Of a stretch of DNA of 64,000 bases, positions 32,511-45,000 are shown one piece after another. This DNA is from Marthasterias glacialis. Lineage: Eukaryota > Echinodermata > Asteroidea > Forcipulatida > Asteriidae. The position numbers and the translations under genes are program-made. The notes below the pieces were generated by a model. That model worked only from the letters and a program-made list of their open reading frames with translations, was not told the origin of the DNA and made no database searches. Positions within the stretch are counted from its first letter, which is position 1. Every line of letters starts with the position of its first letter. The stretch spans positions 22,206,559 to 22,270,558 of the forward strand of contig OU452222.1 of the NCBI GenBank assembly GCA_911728455.2, in the 5' to 3' direction.

Positions 32511-33619
32511 ACTCAATCCAACTACGAGTGGGTCTGTAGGCCTACTGTCCGAGGGGTAGACAAAATTAATATAATGCACATTTTACAGGTTGTACTGTGC
32601 TGTCTGTCTCATTATTTACAGCACTGGATGATGTTTGATTATTGAGTGAAAAAATTCAAGGTTCAGAAATGGTCAAATAAGTCAAGTGCTTTCACCTGCA
32701 CATGATTCATTTTCAATTTTTCTGGGAAGAGAACACATTTTCGTGACTTGCGCTGATCACAGGACTTGCTCAAAATAGTTTGCTTTCCAGAGTTGTATTC
32801 GGTCGCACATTTGAAATAAACCCAAAAGATTACAATGTTGAGTTTGACATATTGTGGAGTTGTGTATGATTTTGTCTAATGTTGATTTCAAACTTGATTT
32901 CCCTAGGCTATGGTAATTTCTGCAGGTTACTAGTTGTGTGCTACAGACAAAGCACGAACGCGATGGCTTTCTCGGGCGGGCCATTTTCTCAAACTTTGAC
33001 AGCAGCGCGTGCAACGCAGGTTGACTACCCATACATGTAAACATAGACTTTCTAGAACACTGCTTCGTTTTGTTGCCTTCATGGTTATCGAATTTCAATG
33101 ATTCGGGCCAAAATCTTCCACTTTCGTTTCTTGAACTGTTTTGTTTTGTCCTAATATACTGAAATGTTTCATTGATTCATAAGCGTAAAACGGATGACTG
33201 ATTAACAAATTATTAAATAAACGTGAGAATTCCGGGACTTGTAAACAAGTTTAGTTTTCATCTGTTTGTACAGATCTCGTAAAACACATGCGGTTGAAGG
33301 AGCTGTTTAGCTGCTATTTTTTTTTACCCTGGATCATTCTCATTACTTCAAGGGTTCGAATTCTGTGTTGTGAAACATTACAAAATGTTATATTACAAAA
33401 TTCTAAGGTATACACGACTCAAATAAATCAAAGATATTACAACAATACATTTAATTTCAACTAGCTGGAGTGTATCGATTTTTAAACGTCACCCGATCTG
33501 CAAACATTCTCCGACGTATTGAATTCGCCCCACGTAAAAAATTGATGTATCATTATTAGCATAGCGCTGCGCCATTGGATCTCACTTTAGAAATTCATTG
33601 CATATGTATTACGCCACAC

Positions 33620-34571
33620 GCATATGAATAACAGTGCGGAACAGAATCCTCAAGTCGTTAGATATGTCGCAACTCGGGCAATTACTCTTGTACTATTATT
33701 ACCGCAGCGATGGATTTCGACTGAATTTCAGCAACAAAACACGACTATCAAACGACTTGTCATCAAGTCTACATCGTTGCCCGCTTATCCAACCTCGGAA
33801 AACTAAAACAGACATTACTGGTGATTTAATTGTTCACATCCTAACCAACATACTTAATGCCTCCTTTCAGTCATCTCTCATCCCATCTCCATAGAAACAA
33901 CCTGAAGTTGGTCACATTCCAAAATGCCAACCTCCAACATATTACACAATTTGTTGCCAATTTCCCTAACTATAGTTACTTTGCTAACAGAAACATTCAT
34001 GTGCAAATGGTTGTCAGAAAACATTGACGAACACATCGACTGAACCAATATGGAAACCGTTCTGGACTGTCTACCAATGATTATCTAATTAAGCTTTCTT
34101 CATCATTTTTGAAAATGCCGAATATAAAGGTTCAACCTCCACCCTGGTTTTCACAGACTTTTCCCAAGGTATTTGATCGTATTAACAACAAATGTACTGG
34201 TCCACAAATTAATAGAACTATGTGTTAGGCCATGTCTCATTTCCTGGATAATTAACTTCTTGAATATCGTCAGCTCTGCGTTAGGTTTCGGTTAATCATC
34301 TGATTGGGCATTTCACTCTGGTGTTCCCCAGCAGGGAATTAAACTAGGACTGGTTTTGTTTTTTATCATAATCAATGATGCATGTAATGATTCAGCTGTT
34401 CCTTACTATAAATATGTTGACGATTTAACCCTTGTGGAAAGCCGGAAAGGTGCCCAACCATCTAATATTCAACACGTGTTTAATGACTTTTATGATTGGT
34501 CTCTTCAGAACAAAATAATTCTTAACCCTGCTAAATGGTTTACAAATACAGACACTTTTCAATGCATATAA
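33620..34571 (+). pseudogene. Degraded LINE reverse transcriptase
   Basis: RT motifs remain in broken frames: TLVFTDFSQG near 34134 (motif A-like), a 'ggactggttttgttttttatc' motif B region, and YKYVDDLTLVE at about 34405-34440 (YxDD motif C), followed by DFYDWSLQNKIILNPAKW. Several stops and frameshifts separate them. It is a different family from the CR1-like copy at 26-27 kb, since it has YVDD rather than YADD. Confidence 0.65.
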
Positions 34572-34691
34572 TTTAATGCATATAAACATAATTTTTTTAA
34601 TAGAAAATTAAAATAAAGCAACATTATGACATACATGTACTGAACCATCGCTCTTAGATGAGAGATAACATCCCATAGCCCGTTTCCAAAC

Positions 34692-34795
34692 GTGCATTTT
34701 ACAGTCCGTTACACATTCGTTGCACTTTTAGCCTATGGCCATGGTAAGGTACAGGCTAAAAATGCAACGGATACGCAACGGACCGTAAAATGCAC
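34692..34795. repeat. Inverted repeat, arms about 43 bp
   Basis: GTGCATTTTAC.GTCCGTT and CTTTTAGCCT in the left arm face their inverse on the right, with a loop around 'atggccatgg'. It is a likely small MITE or foldback remnant. Confidence 0.65.
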
Positions 34796-35025
34796 TGATG
34801 GCCAGGCGCCTGTAGACGTAACTTAACGAACTTGTGCACTGCAGCAATTCTACAATAGTCATGTACACACATTAATTAATTTTAAATGCCCCATTTCCGA
34901 ACAAACTCTGATTAACAGTAACCCTACTCTTCGTTTGAACAGATTTATCAAGAGATTCACGTTCTATGTTGAGGACACGCAAGGGCCCTCTATGTCTACG
35001 AGTACCACTACAATTATGGGTCCCC

Positions 35026-35228
35026 TCCGGCATGGCCTCCAGTGCCCCACAGACAGAGAGATCGTTTTTTTTTAAATAGGTCCTACAGAACGTTTACAAT
35101 AATTGTGTTTGCGGTCAAACAGTCCATTAATTTTCACAAGGCACAACAGGGCCTATTTCTTTTTAAGACATCTGTCTATGGACTATGGAGACTATGCTAT
35201 GGGGCACTGCACTGGAGGCCATGCCGGA
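35026..35228. repeat. Element with ~25-bp inverted ends, 203 bp
   Basis: CCGGCATGGCCTCCAGTGC at the left faces GCACTGGAGGCCATGCCGG at the right, extending into further partial complementarity (acagacag / ctgtct). No coding capacity is visible. Confidence 0.6.
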
Positions 35229-35638
35229 TAGTTAAGTTATAGGCTAGTAAAGATCTAGAATCCGAAAGCCAAAACAGTGTAGGCCTAGGCCTACCATCAT
35301 TCTTAGTGCCCCAAGCTCACATTGAATTTGTGGAATTATGAAATATGTGGAATATTCAGAGTTGAAGTGGAGAGTGGAGCCTCGGTCATGTTACTTCTAC
35401 TAGTATAATGTTACTCCCCCGTTCCTCCTCACAGTAGCTAGAAGTACAGTCATGTCAGCTCAGCTCATACAAATACAATTCAATTTAAAATTACAACATG
35501 TAGCCTATACAAAGTATAATATGTCATGACCCATTTTCGGACAAACTATTCTGAGATGTGCGACTGATTGAAGCCTACTTACTTAGGCCCTGGTGTTTGC
35601 AAATTAAATTTGTCAAGTTATTTTATAAAATTATAGGC

Positions 35639-35902
35639 CTATTTTGAATCAATGGGTCGTCGTACCGTCTTCAGCAGGTCGGTGCATAGCGGTGCCAACT
35701 GGAAAATTGCGGACTTTCCAAATCCTGTCGGCAAGTTGATGGAAGTGTCCTTGCCGTTGAGGGCACTGCTTAGACCTTCAAGTTGCTCTGGTTTCAAGGC
35801 TGTTATCCCAAGTTTCTCAGTGGCACGAAATACGGACAACTTTATCTTCTCTGGTTCCATTTCGGAACATTTAGCGATCGATTGAACAACACAAGTCAGC
35901 AA
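35639..35902 (-). pseudogene. RecQ-like helicase N-terminal fragment
   Basis: The 87-codon frame contains LKPEQLEGLSSALNGKD (Q-motif region) and LPTGFGKSAIFQ (Walker A, motif I), then PLCTDLLKT. RecQ-type DNA helicases use these to bind ATP. The frame ends soon after, at a possible donor (GAAGACG|GTACGA, about 35660), so it could be a first exon. No DEAH box or other helicase motif is found nearby in either direction. Upstream are an ATAAATATTTAT motif (35994-36005) and a CCAAT box (about 36022), which would suit a promoter. It is either the 5' end of a broken gene or a fragment captured by a transposable element. Confidence 0.55.
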
Positions 35903-36229
35903 GTCAGCATGTACCGCACGTATAGTATGTATGCTGCACGCATAGCGTATGGCGGCCTAGAATACATGCAGTATAAGATCATGACGGTTGCTCATAAATA
36001 TTTATCCCCTCAGGAATCTGAACCAATCAGAGTGCTCGCATAGAATTCGCTAGCGATTCTCATGTGTTGTGTACAAATTGGAAACGAGTTCCCCAAGTCG
36101 TTAATTGGAATGGTCGATCTCCGCAAAATGGGGACGAGACAACACACGTCCCCGCGAAAGATAGAAATAGTGCGCGCTGTGACTTTTGCGGGTGGAGCCA
36201 ATTACCGACTTCGCACCAAGTCTAGCAAC

Positions 36230-36640
36230 GATGCTGAGACGGGAGGAAAGTATAGGTAAACCGGCTTCTCTGTTGACAAGGCAGGTCAGCAGCTATTGAC
36301 AAAAAGTGACCGTTGATCTTATCGGCAATGTGCTTGAACTGCAGGGGATCATTGGTGTTGATCTCGGGGACAGCTATAGGAGAGAGACCCTTATCGTTGT
36401 AAGTAAGAATTTTCATTTGGTTATACCAAGCAGTAGGGCCGTTCACTTTGAGCTTGCTAACTCTGGTGCAGTAAGTAAGTAGATTTAGCCTTTTTGATTA
36501 AACGGGAAGTTTTATTTCTAAAATACCGCCACAGAGGTAAATTCTTCTGCTGGAAGGCAAGCTGTCTTTTCAGTGTATAAGTAAAATCTGCTTTTCTCGA
36601 AACTGTAAAGCTAAAAAGTTGAAAAACTGATGCTACGAAA
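36230..36640 (-). pseudogene. LINE fragment between endonuclease and reverse transcriptase domains
   Basis: In broken frames the minus strand reads YTLKRQLAFQQKNLPLWRYF and then FKHIADKINGHFLSIAADLP. These resemble the conserved linker of L2/CR1-like polyproteins. No RT follows on this strand. Confidence is moderate because the match is from memory of the family pattern. Confidence 0.45.
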
Positions 36641-36649
36641 ATGTTCAAT

Positions 36650-38160
36650 GCACTTTTTAGGAGTCTGAAAAGTAGTAAGGTAGAAAAATGCACCAGAGAC
36701 CAACGTTCAACCCGCTTGTTCATAATTTAAAAAGATGCAAAGCAGATTTCCACTTGTCAACCTCCATAGTAAACGGTGGACCTGTGCATGCGGGAATGGG
36801 GACCGCAAGCGCATCGTTTTATGAACAGCAGAGCCATGGAACGAGGTCCATACTGCAGCTGCAGTTACTGCAGCGTCTCTCAAAACCAAAGAGAAAGCTG
36901 GAATTTGTAACACAGCATACATAAATAAGAGTCAAAGCAGACGAACACAAATAACAACACCGGCACACATCATTCTATTTCTATCACACTAAGTTAGTTT
37001 AATTATTAATGAAATCGCGTCTTTTCTGTCAATATATTGACATACATAACAGTTATCTTGAAGGAATGCATTGCCTTCATATCTCTTCAATGTTGCTGTA
37101 TTTGGTACTTGATCCTTTTAAAGAGTTGTTCATTCAATAAAACACCTACAGTGTAATATAACTAACGAGTCGTGATTAAAAAACATACATTTGCCTCTGG
37201 AAATACAACCAGCGGAACTAGACTCTACATTTAAAGACATGGTCCGCCATTTTGTGGAGTCAAACAATTGGTTTTACAAAATGTCGGCCCGTGTTCTGTC
37301 ACGAAATTAAACAAAAATCACACACTTTTAAAGGATATTAATTACTCAAATCTTTATATTCTACTTTAACAATATCAATCCAGCCATATTCATTTAATGG
37401 CAAACGCTGTTTACAGCCCAGAAGCGCCCAATCCGAAGGAACTATGCCCCTTTAACGATGGAACTGCAGTTATAGTACTGTGCATATCAATATCGGTTCA
37501 ATTTAAACATATAGCTAGGGGAAGAAATGACAAGTCACGTGCTCTTAAAAGGCTGACGTCACAAATCATACTGATTGGCCGTTTGATACTTTAGTGCTAC
37601 TGAAAATATGTTATCAAACGAATACTAGACATTTCTTGCACACAGTCTAATGAACTAAGGCAACAAAGATTATACTCGTTTAGCTTTATTTATACAAAAA
37701 CATAACAAATTAAAATAGTAAAAATAGGCCTATCATCTGTTACCAATGTATTTTTAATAAACAAAAGTATTTGTGAATCTGACAAAACAGACTTTTTTTG
37801 ATTTACCCTTACACCTCATAAAAACACAAAAACACTTCTTGTTCCTGAAACCACTTCAATATTTTGCTGTACCGAATATTGCGTTACCGTTTTATCATAT
37901 CTTTCTATCTAATATCAAACAGTCACATTTATCAAGGAAAAACTGTTTTATGTTCTGTTTTTCTGCATATTATATGGCGAGATGGACAAAATTACAGAAA
38001 ACTCTTTGTATCATAAGCCCTACATCCTATTTTATTTGAAATCAAATATTTTTAAAATCCAATCATGTCAAATAACCGTCGACCAGGTAAAATTCTATTA
38101 TCAAGATACAAAAATTAACATCTTCTATAGAGATACAAAGAGTTTCCTCTTAAACAGCTT
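36650..38160. other. Intergenic, nothing recognised
   Basis: AT-rich sequence without a supported gene, RNA or repeat. The right end begins the block paralogous to the locus C downstream flank. Confidence 0.4.
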
Positions 38161-38544
38161 TAGCTAGATTCAAGTTAAAAGAAAAACAATCGAATGTAAA
38201 ACGTATACTTTTGTGAATGATGAATCAATTTTTCATAATCCATATTTTGATAATTTTCTCAAACATAAAACTAATAATTAAATCACAGCAGGCACCTCCT
38301 TCCACTTAAAGACAATAATTTCACTCTCATCACAGGACTGGTGGCAATGGCATGAAAACATCCTCTTTATGCGCTTTCTTTACTTCAAAACATAGAACAG
38401 ATTTGGAAGATTATCCTGCCACGACCTTCATTATGTGAAACACACATCTATCCACCTTAATACACATTCTTGTTTAGTGTATTGTTTAATAAACCCAAAC
38501 AATTTGTATAGACACTATAAATACCTTTTAATCGATAGTTAAAC

Positions 38545-38885
38545 TGTATAATATTGTTTGTGTTTTCGCCCATACACCGATGTGTGTTAAGCACAGTATG
38601 ATCACTACTTTCCCCGGGTCCTGTGAAAAAAAAGTAAAAAAAATAAAAACCTCACAGGCATACTCCTCGGGTGGCATACGAACCCACGATCCCCCGCCAT
38701 TCTAGAGCAGATGTCTTACCAACTAGACTACCGAGACTGCCCGGTATAGAGGCAGTTCGAATCCTATAGCAGCGGGTACCGCAACCATTATAATTAATGT
38801 TAATTTTTGCATCGGGGATACGAATATTATTTGCGTTTTTGCCCATACACCGATGTGTGTTAAGCACTGTATACTCGGTACTTTA
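38545..38885 (-). mobile_element. tRNA-derived SINE, tandem partial copies
   Basis: On the minus strand, GTAGTCTAGTTGGTAAGAC looks like a pol III A box and GGTTCGTATGCC like a degenerate B box, about 45 bp apart (38680-38740). This is followed by a tail ending 'ggtgtatgggcgaaaacac'. A second copy of the same ~40-bp tail sits upstream at 38837-38876 in direct orientation. The locus C flank lacks this insertion at the matching place (about 14400). Confidence 0.55.
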
Positions 38886-39052
38886 TAACCTATATCAGCT
38901 CATTTATAAAACCATGTTACAGCTTGAATCTGTACCTGTTTCAGATTATTAACATTCTTACAAAAATAATTTATTCTTAAAATCTTTCGACAGTGTACTT
39001 AAACTAACCACACTGAGACAAACATATTGAACGTGAACAATGAAACAATAAA

Positions 39053-39433
39053 AGACCAATTGCCCGACCAATGTTTACATGTTATCGCGTGACCTGTAGT
39101 GGGTACTACGTCATCTGAGCTGGTGGCAAACTGCGTGCAAATACACGCTTGACCTACAGAGTCACGCGAAAAGTCGGCTTTTGGTAATAATAACACAGTT
39201 ACTATTCAAGCCATTTTATTAAAGTTGTATGTTGTGCCATTGATTTAAATCATACTACTGATTTTCGTAAAATACCAGTATTCTATTACAAAAGAGGTTT
39301 TTTTTTTTTTTTTTTTTTTTAGTTTTACGTTGGAGTCGAACGACAATGTAGCCACCCGCCTAATATTTTAATTGAAATGTAGGCATAGGCCTAAATCACT
39401 GTAAAAAAAGGATAAAGAACGTTGGAAAAGGTA
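39053..39433 (+). mobile_element. Truncated D element (left half)
   Basis: It begins AGACCAATTG and follows the intact copy through 'ttaaatcat' and a long T tract (39299-39320) to 'aacgttggaaaag'. The rest of the element is replaced by a minisatellite. The locus C flank lacks it at the matching site (about 14590). Confidence 0.6.
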
Positions 39434-39745
39434 AACCAAACTTACTTTATATTATGTATACCAAACTCACTTAAAACATTTAAATCATCTTCTTTTAAAC
39501 TTAATCTCAAGTATACAGTTTATTGTAAACCAAACTCACCTAAATTTAAGTCTTCTTCTTTTAAACTTAGTCTCATGTACTGTAAACCAAACCCATTTAA
39601 TTGACTTAAATCCTCTTCTTTTAAACTTATCCTTATAATACAGTGTTTTGTAAACTAAACTCACTTACCTAAACTGAAATCCTTTTTCTTTTAAACTTGA
39701 TCTTATGTACAGTGTAATGTAAACCAAGCTTACTTAGGCCTAATT
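39430..39745. repeat. Minisatellite, ~65-bp unit, 4-5 copies
   Basis: Each unit has 'gtaaaccaaactcac.taaa' followed by 'cttcttttaaactta.tct'. Unit length varies from about 58 to 70 bp. Confidence 0.75.
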
Positions 39746-39749
39746 GATT

Positions 39750-42059
39750 TGAAGTGATCTAAGACCTAAGCTCGATATTACGTTTAAACAGAGTCGCCCC
39801 TAAAGTGCCGCCTCTAAAGGATCCCCCACATTTAGAGTTAAGATTCTGAATTAAATCAAAGTACTTAAAAGTCACAACTTGATCAAACAACTTGAGAGAA
39901 TCCCTGCAGATTTGTCGCACAAAGAATGCTCAAAACATTAAACGGATAAGTATCGACTCAACACTGTGACCAAGTGGAGCTAAGGCAAGGACTAGGTCCA
40001 AGAACAGTTTTCAATTATGGTTGAATCTGTGGTTTATTACATCCGTTATACAGTAACAATAAAGTGAAATCTATCTTACTGGAGCAAAATAAAAGTCACC
40101 CTCTAACACAATAGTAATAAGTGTTACAGGGGCTTCATTTCACTCCGTATAACAACGTGACCCAAACTCCCCAAAATAATAAAAACAGTAAGCTATTTAA
40201 ATAGCTAGGCCTTACCCACCATTACTTGTGGGGTCCTGACAACAGCAGAACAATGAACCCACAAGGAATCCCTATGAAAAGAATGGACACCACAGAGGGT
40301 GTAACAACACCTGTCAAGAACAGTTTATGTTAGTCCTTACATTAAAACCCTTTACACAAATCGTGTCAGACCAGTGGCAAAAACGCACAGCTTTCCCTCG
40401 TTCTATTCTGTAAATATTTCCATCAAAACTATAAAGACTCAATGTGTTCGAATGAAAGCCAATCGGTTTTGATACGTCTGTTTTGTACACTATGATTAAT
40501 CCTTCATTTCATAAATCCAATTAAAAGTAATTAAACAATCATGTTTTTTAACAATGACTTCTACAACCGTACCTTAAATAATATTTAAACTAAATAGTAT
40601 TCTTTTTTTTCATATTATTACATCATGCCATAATTATTTATAAGGAATCAGCTCAAAACTACAGAGGCCGTGCTATTCTGTCTACCCCTTCCTAAGAGGT
40701 CTCATTAGAAAAAGGACTGCAGCGGTTGGCCTATGAATCACATAAAATACAGTGTTCTTACAATAATAAAATACAACCTAAGGTAAGTCTATTAACATTC
40801 TATATTTTGTTCTAGCTGCGAGTTACGTCGAGTTGGACAATAAATCGATCTTCTTTTGTATGATACGTTTTCTTAATTTTCACATCAAACTCACCCAAGA
40901 TATAGAGCAGGATAGTCGTTGGGTACTTAGAGCTGGTACTTGTCAAAAGTAATATTTGACTCAGTCCAAAATTAATGTTAAAACCAGGAAAAGGAATGAA
41001 CGGAAAGTTGACTCCTTTCGTCGACTCTTGCCACATGTTCCACGGCATGTGAGCATTGCGCCACAACCTTTTCTGGTTCAACGCGTTCCAGTTATTTTGA
41101 GGGCCTGATGGAATCACAATCTGAATTATTTGTTGGGGATGCAAATTATTTGCACGAAACTAAGTACGGAATCCATTGACAAACAACTTGACTCGGTCGG
41201 TTACAATACATGTTTGCAGTCTTTGACTACAATCATGAACACAATTGTTGGGAGGGTGTTAACATCACCCCCGTACCCCTGGTTCAATGTTGCCAAGATG
41301 CAACAAGCGCCCTGGCAACTGCAATCAGAAGTAATACATGCTTCGTTTGCTTATAAAAGTATTTTACATGAACGTGCTCAACCTTGAACTGGGGGTTTGG
41401 GGTGTCCCAACGAATGTCGTCCCGGATTTTGTACAACTGACGAATTTTTTACAACTATACACAGAAAGTTTTGAAAAGATCATTTTGGCGAATTATGATT
41501 TTCACTAGAAAAATGTGGGTCCATATTTAATAACATTGCATACATAAGTGCACAACATTACACCACTGAGTGGTTCTCTATACCAATTTATTTGTTTGTA
41601 AAATTTACTGAAGGCGACTATACTTCAATCTAATCGAAACGATGGGAGTAAATAAAATGGTTCGTCTCTGATCCCACAACACTTTTGTTTTTAAATCTAA
41701 CCCTGCAAAGCATCGGACTGTCAAACAATGCTCGCATAATTATCAAATTCGTATGCTGTGTCCAATTTAAGCAAATACTTATCTAAAACAGCGAACACCT
41801 TTATTTGAATAATATGCCATGATCTTGTCTACATTTTGTGCGTCATTATGTCTTTGATAAGGCAATTTATTCACCAACAACATTTTTCAGGAAGTGGACA
41901 TTCTACGTTCTTATAAGTTTAGGACGAAAAATCAATAAATGAAGTCAAACTATTCATGCGACTGACTTCTTTTCTCATAATATATAGAAACTTTACAACA
42001 TTAAAAAGTATGACAAACTTCAAAACTGTAAACAAATACTTTTATCCAAACGATAAATC
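39750..42059. other. Downstream flank of locus B
   Basis: It aligns in patches with 14.1-16.8 kb. A possible polyadenylation signal for locus B (minus strand AATAAA) is at 41866-41871, about 190 bp after the stop. One unrecognised ORF (40812-41144) is described separately. Confidence 0.4.
40812..41144 (-). CDS. Unrecognised 110-codon open frame
   Basis: The frame is open from an upstream stop near 41160 and has no ATG start; it begins around LHPQQIIQIVIPSG. Composition is protein-like: many aromatic residues (WNAL, PWNMW, FPFIPFPGF) and alternating hydrophobic stretches (ILLLTSTSS, TTILLYILGEF) suggesting beta strands. The pattern might suit a capsid-type or other beta-rich domain from an integrated element, but I cannot assign a family. 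No similar sequence is at the paralogous position near locus C. It is probably a fragment of something inserted. Confidence 0.25.
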   Translation of the reverse strand: MHPQQIIQIVIPSGPQNNWNALNQKRLWRNAHMPWNMWQESTKGVNFPFIPFPGFNINFGLSQILLLTSTSSKYPTTILLYILGEFDVKIKKTYHTKEDRFIVQLDVTRS

Positions 42060-45000
42060 TTACGAGATCGGGCAATATTTCGGCAAATCTGGCTCTGAAC
42101 GAGGTTCACTTGCTTCAATGATATACTTAATAAGATGGAGTAAATCTCGACAAATTTGAAGGGCTCTACTGGCTTGGAAGTCTTGGTATGCCTGTCCACT
42201 TGTCTCAGAGTTACGATTGTCAGGTTGGCGTGGTTTGCTGAAGTCACAACCAAGACGAATTAAGTGAAGTACTTGACTCAACACCTCCCTCGATAAAAAC
42301 ACATCTCTTTGATGACAGACTGTCCGTGCAAGAGACGTCAAGTCATTACTGTTCATATCAGGACACCCGCCGAGACTGTACTGAGCTGCTTTGAGAGCCA
42401 TTTCTGCTGCTTGATGGATCTGAAAGGCAATCCACTGAACATGGGTGGGCAAGTCTTTATATGTTTGTTCAGCACTGCAAAAATGCTCTTCAGCTTGTCG
42501 GAACCACAACCAAGCACTGCAAAGGTCTGGGGTGTCTCTGCTGAACGACGGTGGATCGAAGCCAGTTGAATGGTCTTCTCTGGCTCTATTTCGATGACTC
42601 TGATTTGATGTGTCTCGGCCGAAAGACCGTGGAACAAAATTCGCTCCTTTTCGACGATTTTGTTTAGGGGTACCTGTACTGAATGATGGTGGAACGAAGC
42701 CAGTTGAGTAGTTTTCTCTCGTTCTATACTGACGACTCTGATGATATTCCTGGTACTTCCTTTGATAGTCTTTGGCGTCTTCTCTGTCCCTCTTGGCATC
42801 CTCCTCCCATTGGGAATATTTCTCTTTGTAATAGGATCCGTTTTCATGTTTTTCAATTTCTGCTTTTAGGAACTTAAATGCTTCGTTCGCAATTGTTTCC
42901 CTGCCAGGGTTCTTGTCTGGATGCCACTTACGGTACAGACGCTTAATAGCTCTTTTTCTCTCTTCTTCTGGTAAATCAAAGGCTTCCTCTAGTTCCTCCC
43001 TAATTGTTTCTTTGTAGTTCTCAAAAATATCTGGCTGATTGGACTCATCAGATGGAGATAAGGGAACCTCAGCTGTAGGGTCGCCAATGAAAGGAACAAC
43101 TGTCAGGTCAGGTTTCATTTGAGGTCGAAGGAACTTATACAGTGCTGTTACCTTTACAATGATGTGTTTCTTGAGCCCGATGTCGATTTTGTATTGCTTA
43201 GACAACCTAGCAGACTCATCACTCTCGCCAATTTGTTCAATAATTTTGGCAAAAACTATCTCAGTAGCATCGTCTGATGGGTGTTCTGACTCTACATTCA
43301 AAGATTCTGAAGATCCCGAAGCAGTGTTCTCCTCTGCTCGATATACATCTTCCAAGAAACGCTCGTATCCTACAATTTCCTCTTTATACAGCCGGTTGTA
43401 TGGATCTTGATCAAGAAGATGTGCTATATCTTTTGGAATAACAGTCCCCAAACAATACGTTTGGTTGTGATGCGAACCACGTTGATTGGCATAGTACTCT
43501 GGAATGTCTAACTTGCATAGGACTTTATTCATTCCATTGGGATTTTCACAGTCAAGAGCATCTTGTAGGATACCAATGTGTTTGGAGTCCAGCAAATCTT
43601 CTATCAGGGCACCACAACACCGTGCAATAAATTTGAAGGTTAAACTTCTAAGTTTTGTGCGAGGCCACAAGTGCTCCAAATATACTGTCATTTTGTCTTT
43701 ATTGAAATATGCTGGTTTTGACAATGGTTTACTCGGAATTATGTTCCCCTCCGAGTCATACAGGCAAAGTTTTAATTTAGTTTTGCAACTAAATTTTCCG
43801 AAATCCTGTAACTGCTCTATGCATTGTGTTGCTTCTGCGTCTGGTGGGTGGTTTTGTAGTTGGTGCTGAAGGAGTCTAAGCAGCACTTGTGTCATCTCCA
43901 CTGAAGTCACCATTCTCTTGATATATTCTAGATATGGACAATCTTGTCCAGCTTGGCAATCTTCATTATCTCGGTGTACATTTTCATGCATCTCATTTCC
44001 CAGATTCTTAGGACGTAATGATTCAGGAAGAAGCTCAATAAGACTCACCTCATCATTGACATCAAATCCATATTGCTCAAGAGGAATCAAAAACTCTTTG
44101 TCAGTTGACGCTTGTTCTATTCGATTCATCAGATGTGATTCTGCGTAGTAAAGATGTGAAGCTTTCCTCAGAAGATTATTTGAGCTAAGTAGGTAAAGCT
44201 CAGTGACTTCTATCTTACATTTCCCTTCTGTATCTTGAAGCGTTGTGAAAAGAGCTCTCACAGCAATCTGTGTTGTCTTTCTCTCATTTGGGCCCAAATA
44301 TTCGTCTTTGCATTCTTTCTTGATGGTTGACAAAACTCCAGCCAACTGATCAAAAGTACAATTTTCTTCAGCACCGAGTAATCGATAGAGACAATCAAAC
44401 TGTGATAACTCCCTCGGTGCCTGGTACAAGTATGGCCTTAGATTTTCCTTCTCGAAGTCTGTCATATTAAACACCAATTGATTGGCTCTGACGAGGACTT
44501 TCCCTCCATCTACCAAGCAGAGAGGAGTGTTTTGTAAATGACAATTCAGCTCTTCCCCGTGCTCTTTTAAATTATTATCAAGGAACTCCAACATCACTAA
44601 GATTACTTCCTTAAAAAGACTTCTCAGATTAGATGGTAGCGTGTCCTCTTTGTGTATGGCATTATTTTCTTTCATTCTCCCACAGACATTTTGAATGTGA
44701 CGCAGTGCTTTATTAAACACAACTTTGGTAGCAATGCCAAGACAATCATGTATGGAGACGTTCTCCTCAATTTGTATGTCTGATGGTAAAGACCAACTCG
44801 GAAGAAGCTCAGCAACTGACCAGACAAGTTCTATACATTCCTCAGGCATTGATCCTTGATAAGCAATGAATGGACGCAGGTCAAGGCCATCAGATACAGC
44901 AGGATGAATGTCGATCAGGTCTTGCTTTTTTGGAGCTGAAGGAATAAACTTTATCGTTGCAATTCCACGTAGAAAGTTTGCATCATGGAGGCTGTCATTG

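Noticed and set aside
38680..38745. tRNA gene
   Set aside because: The B box is degenerate and the sequence continues into a SINE tail duplicated nearby.
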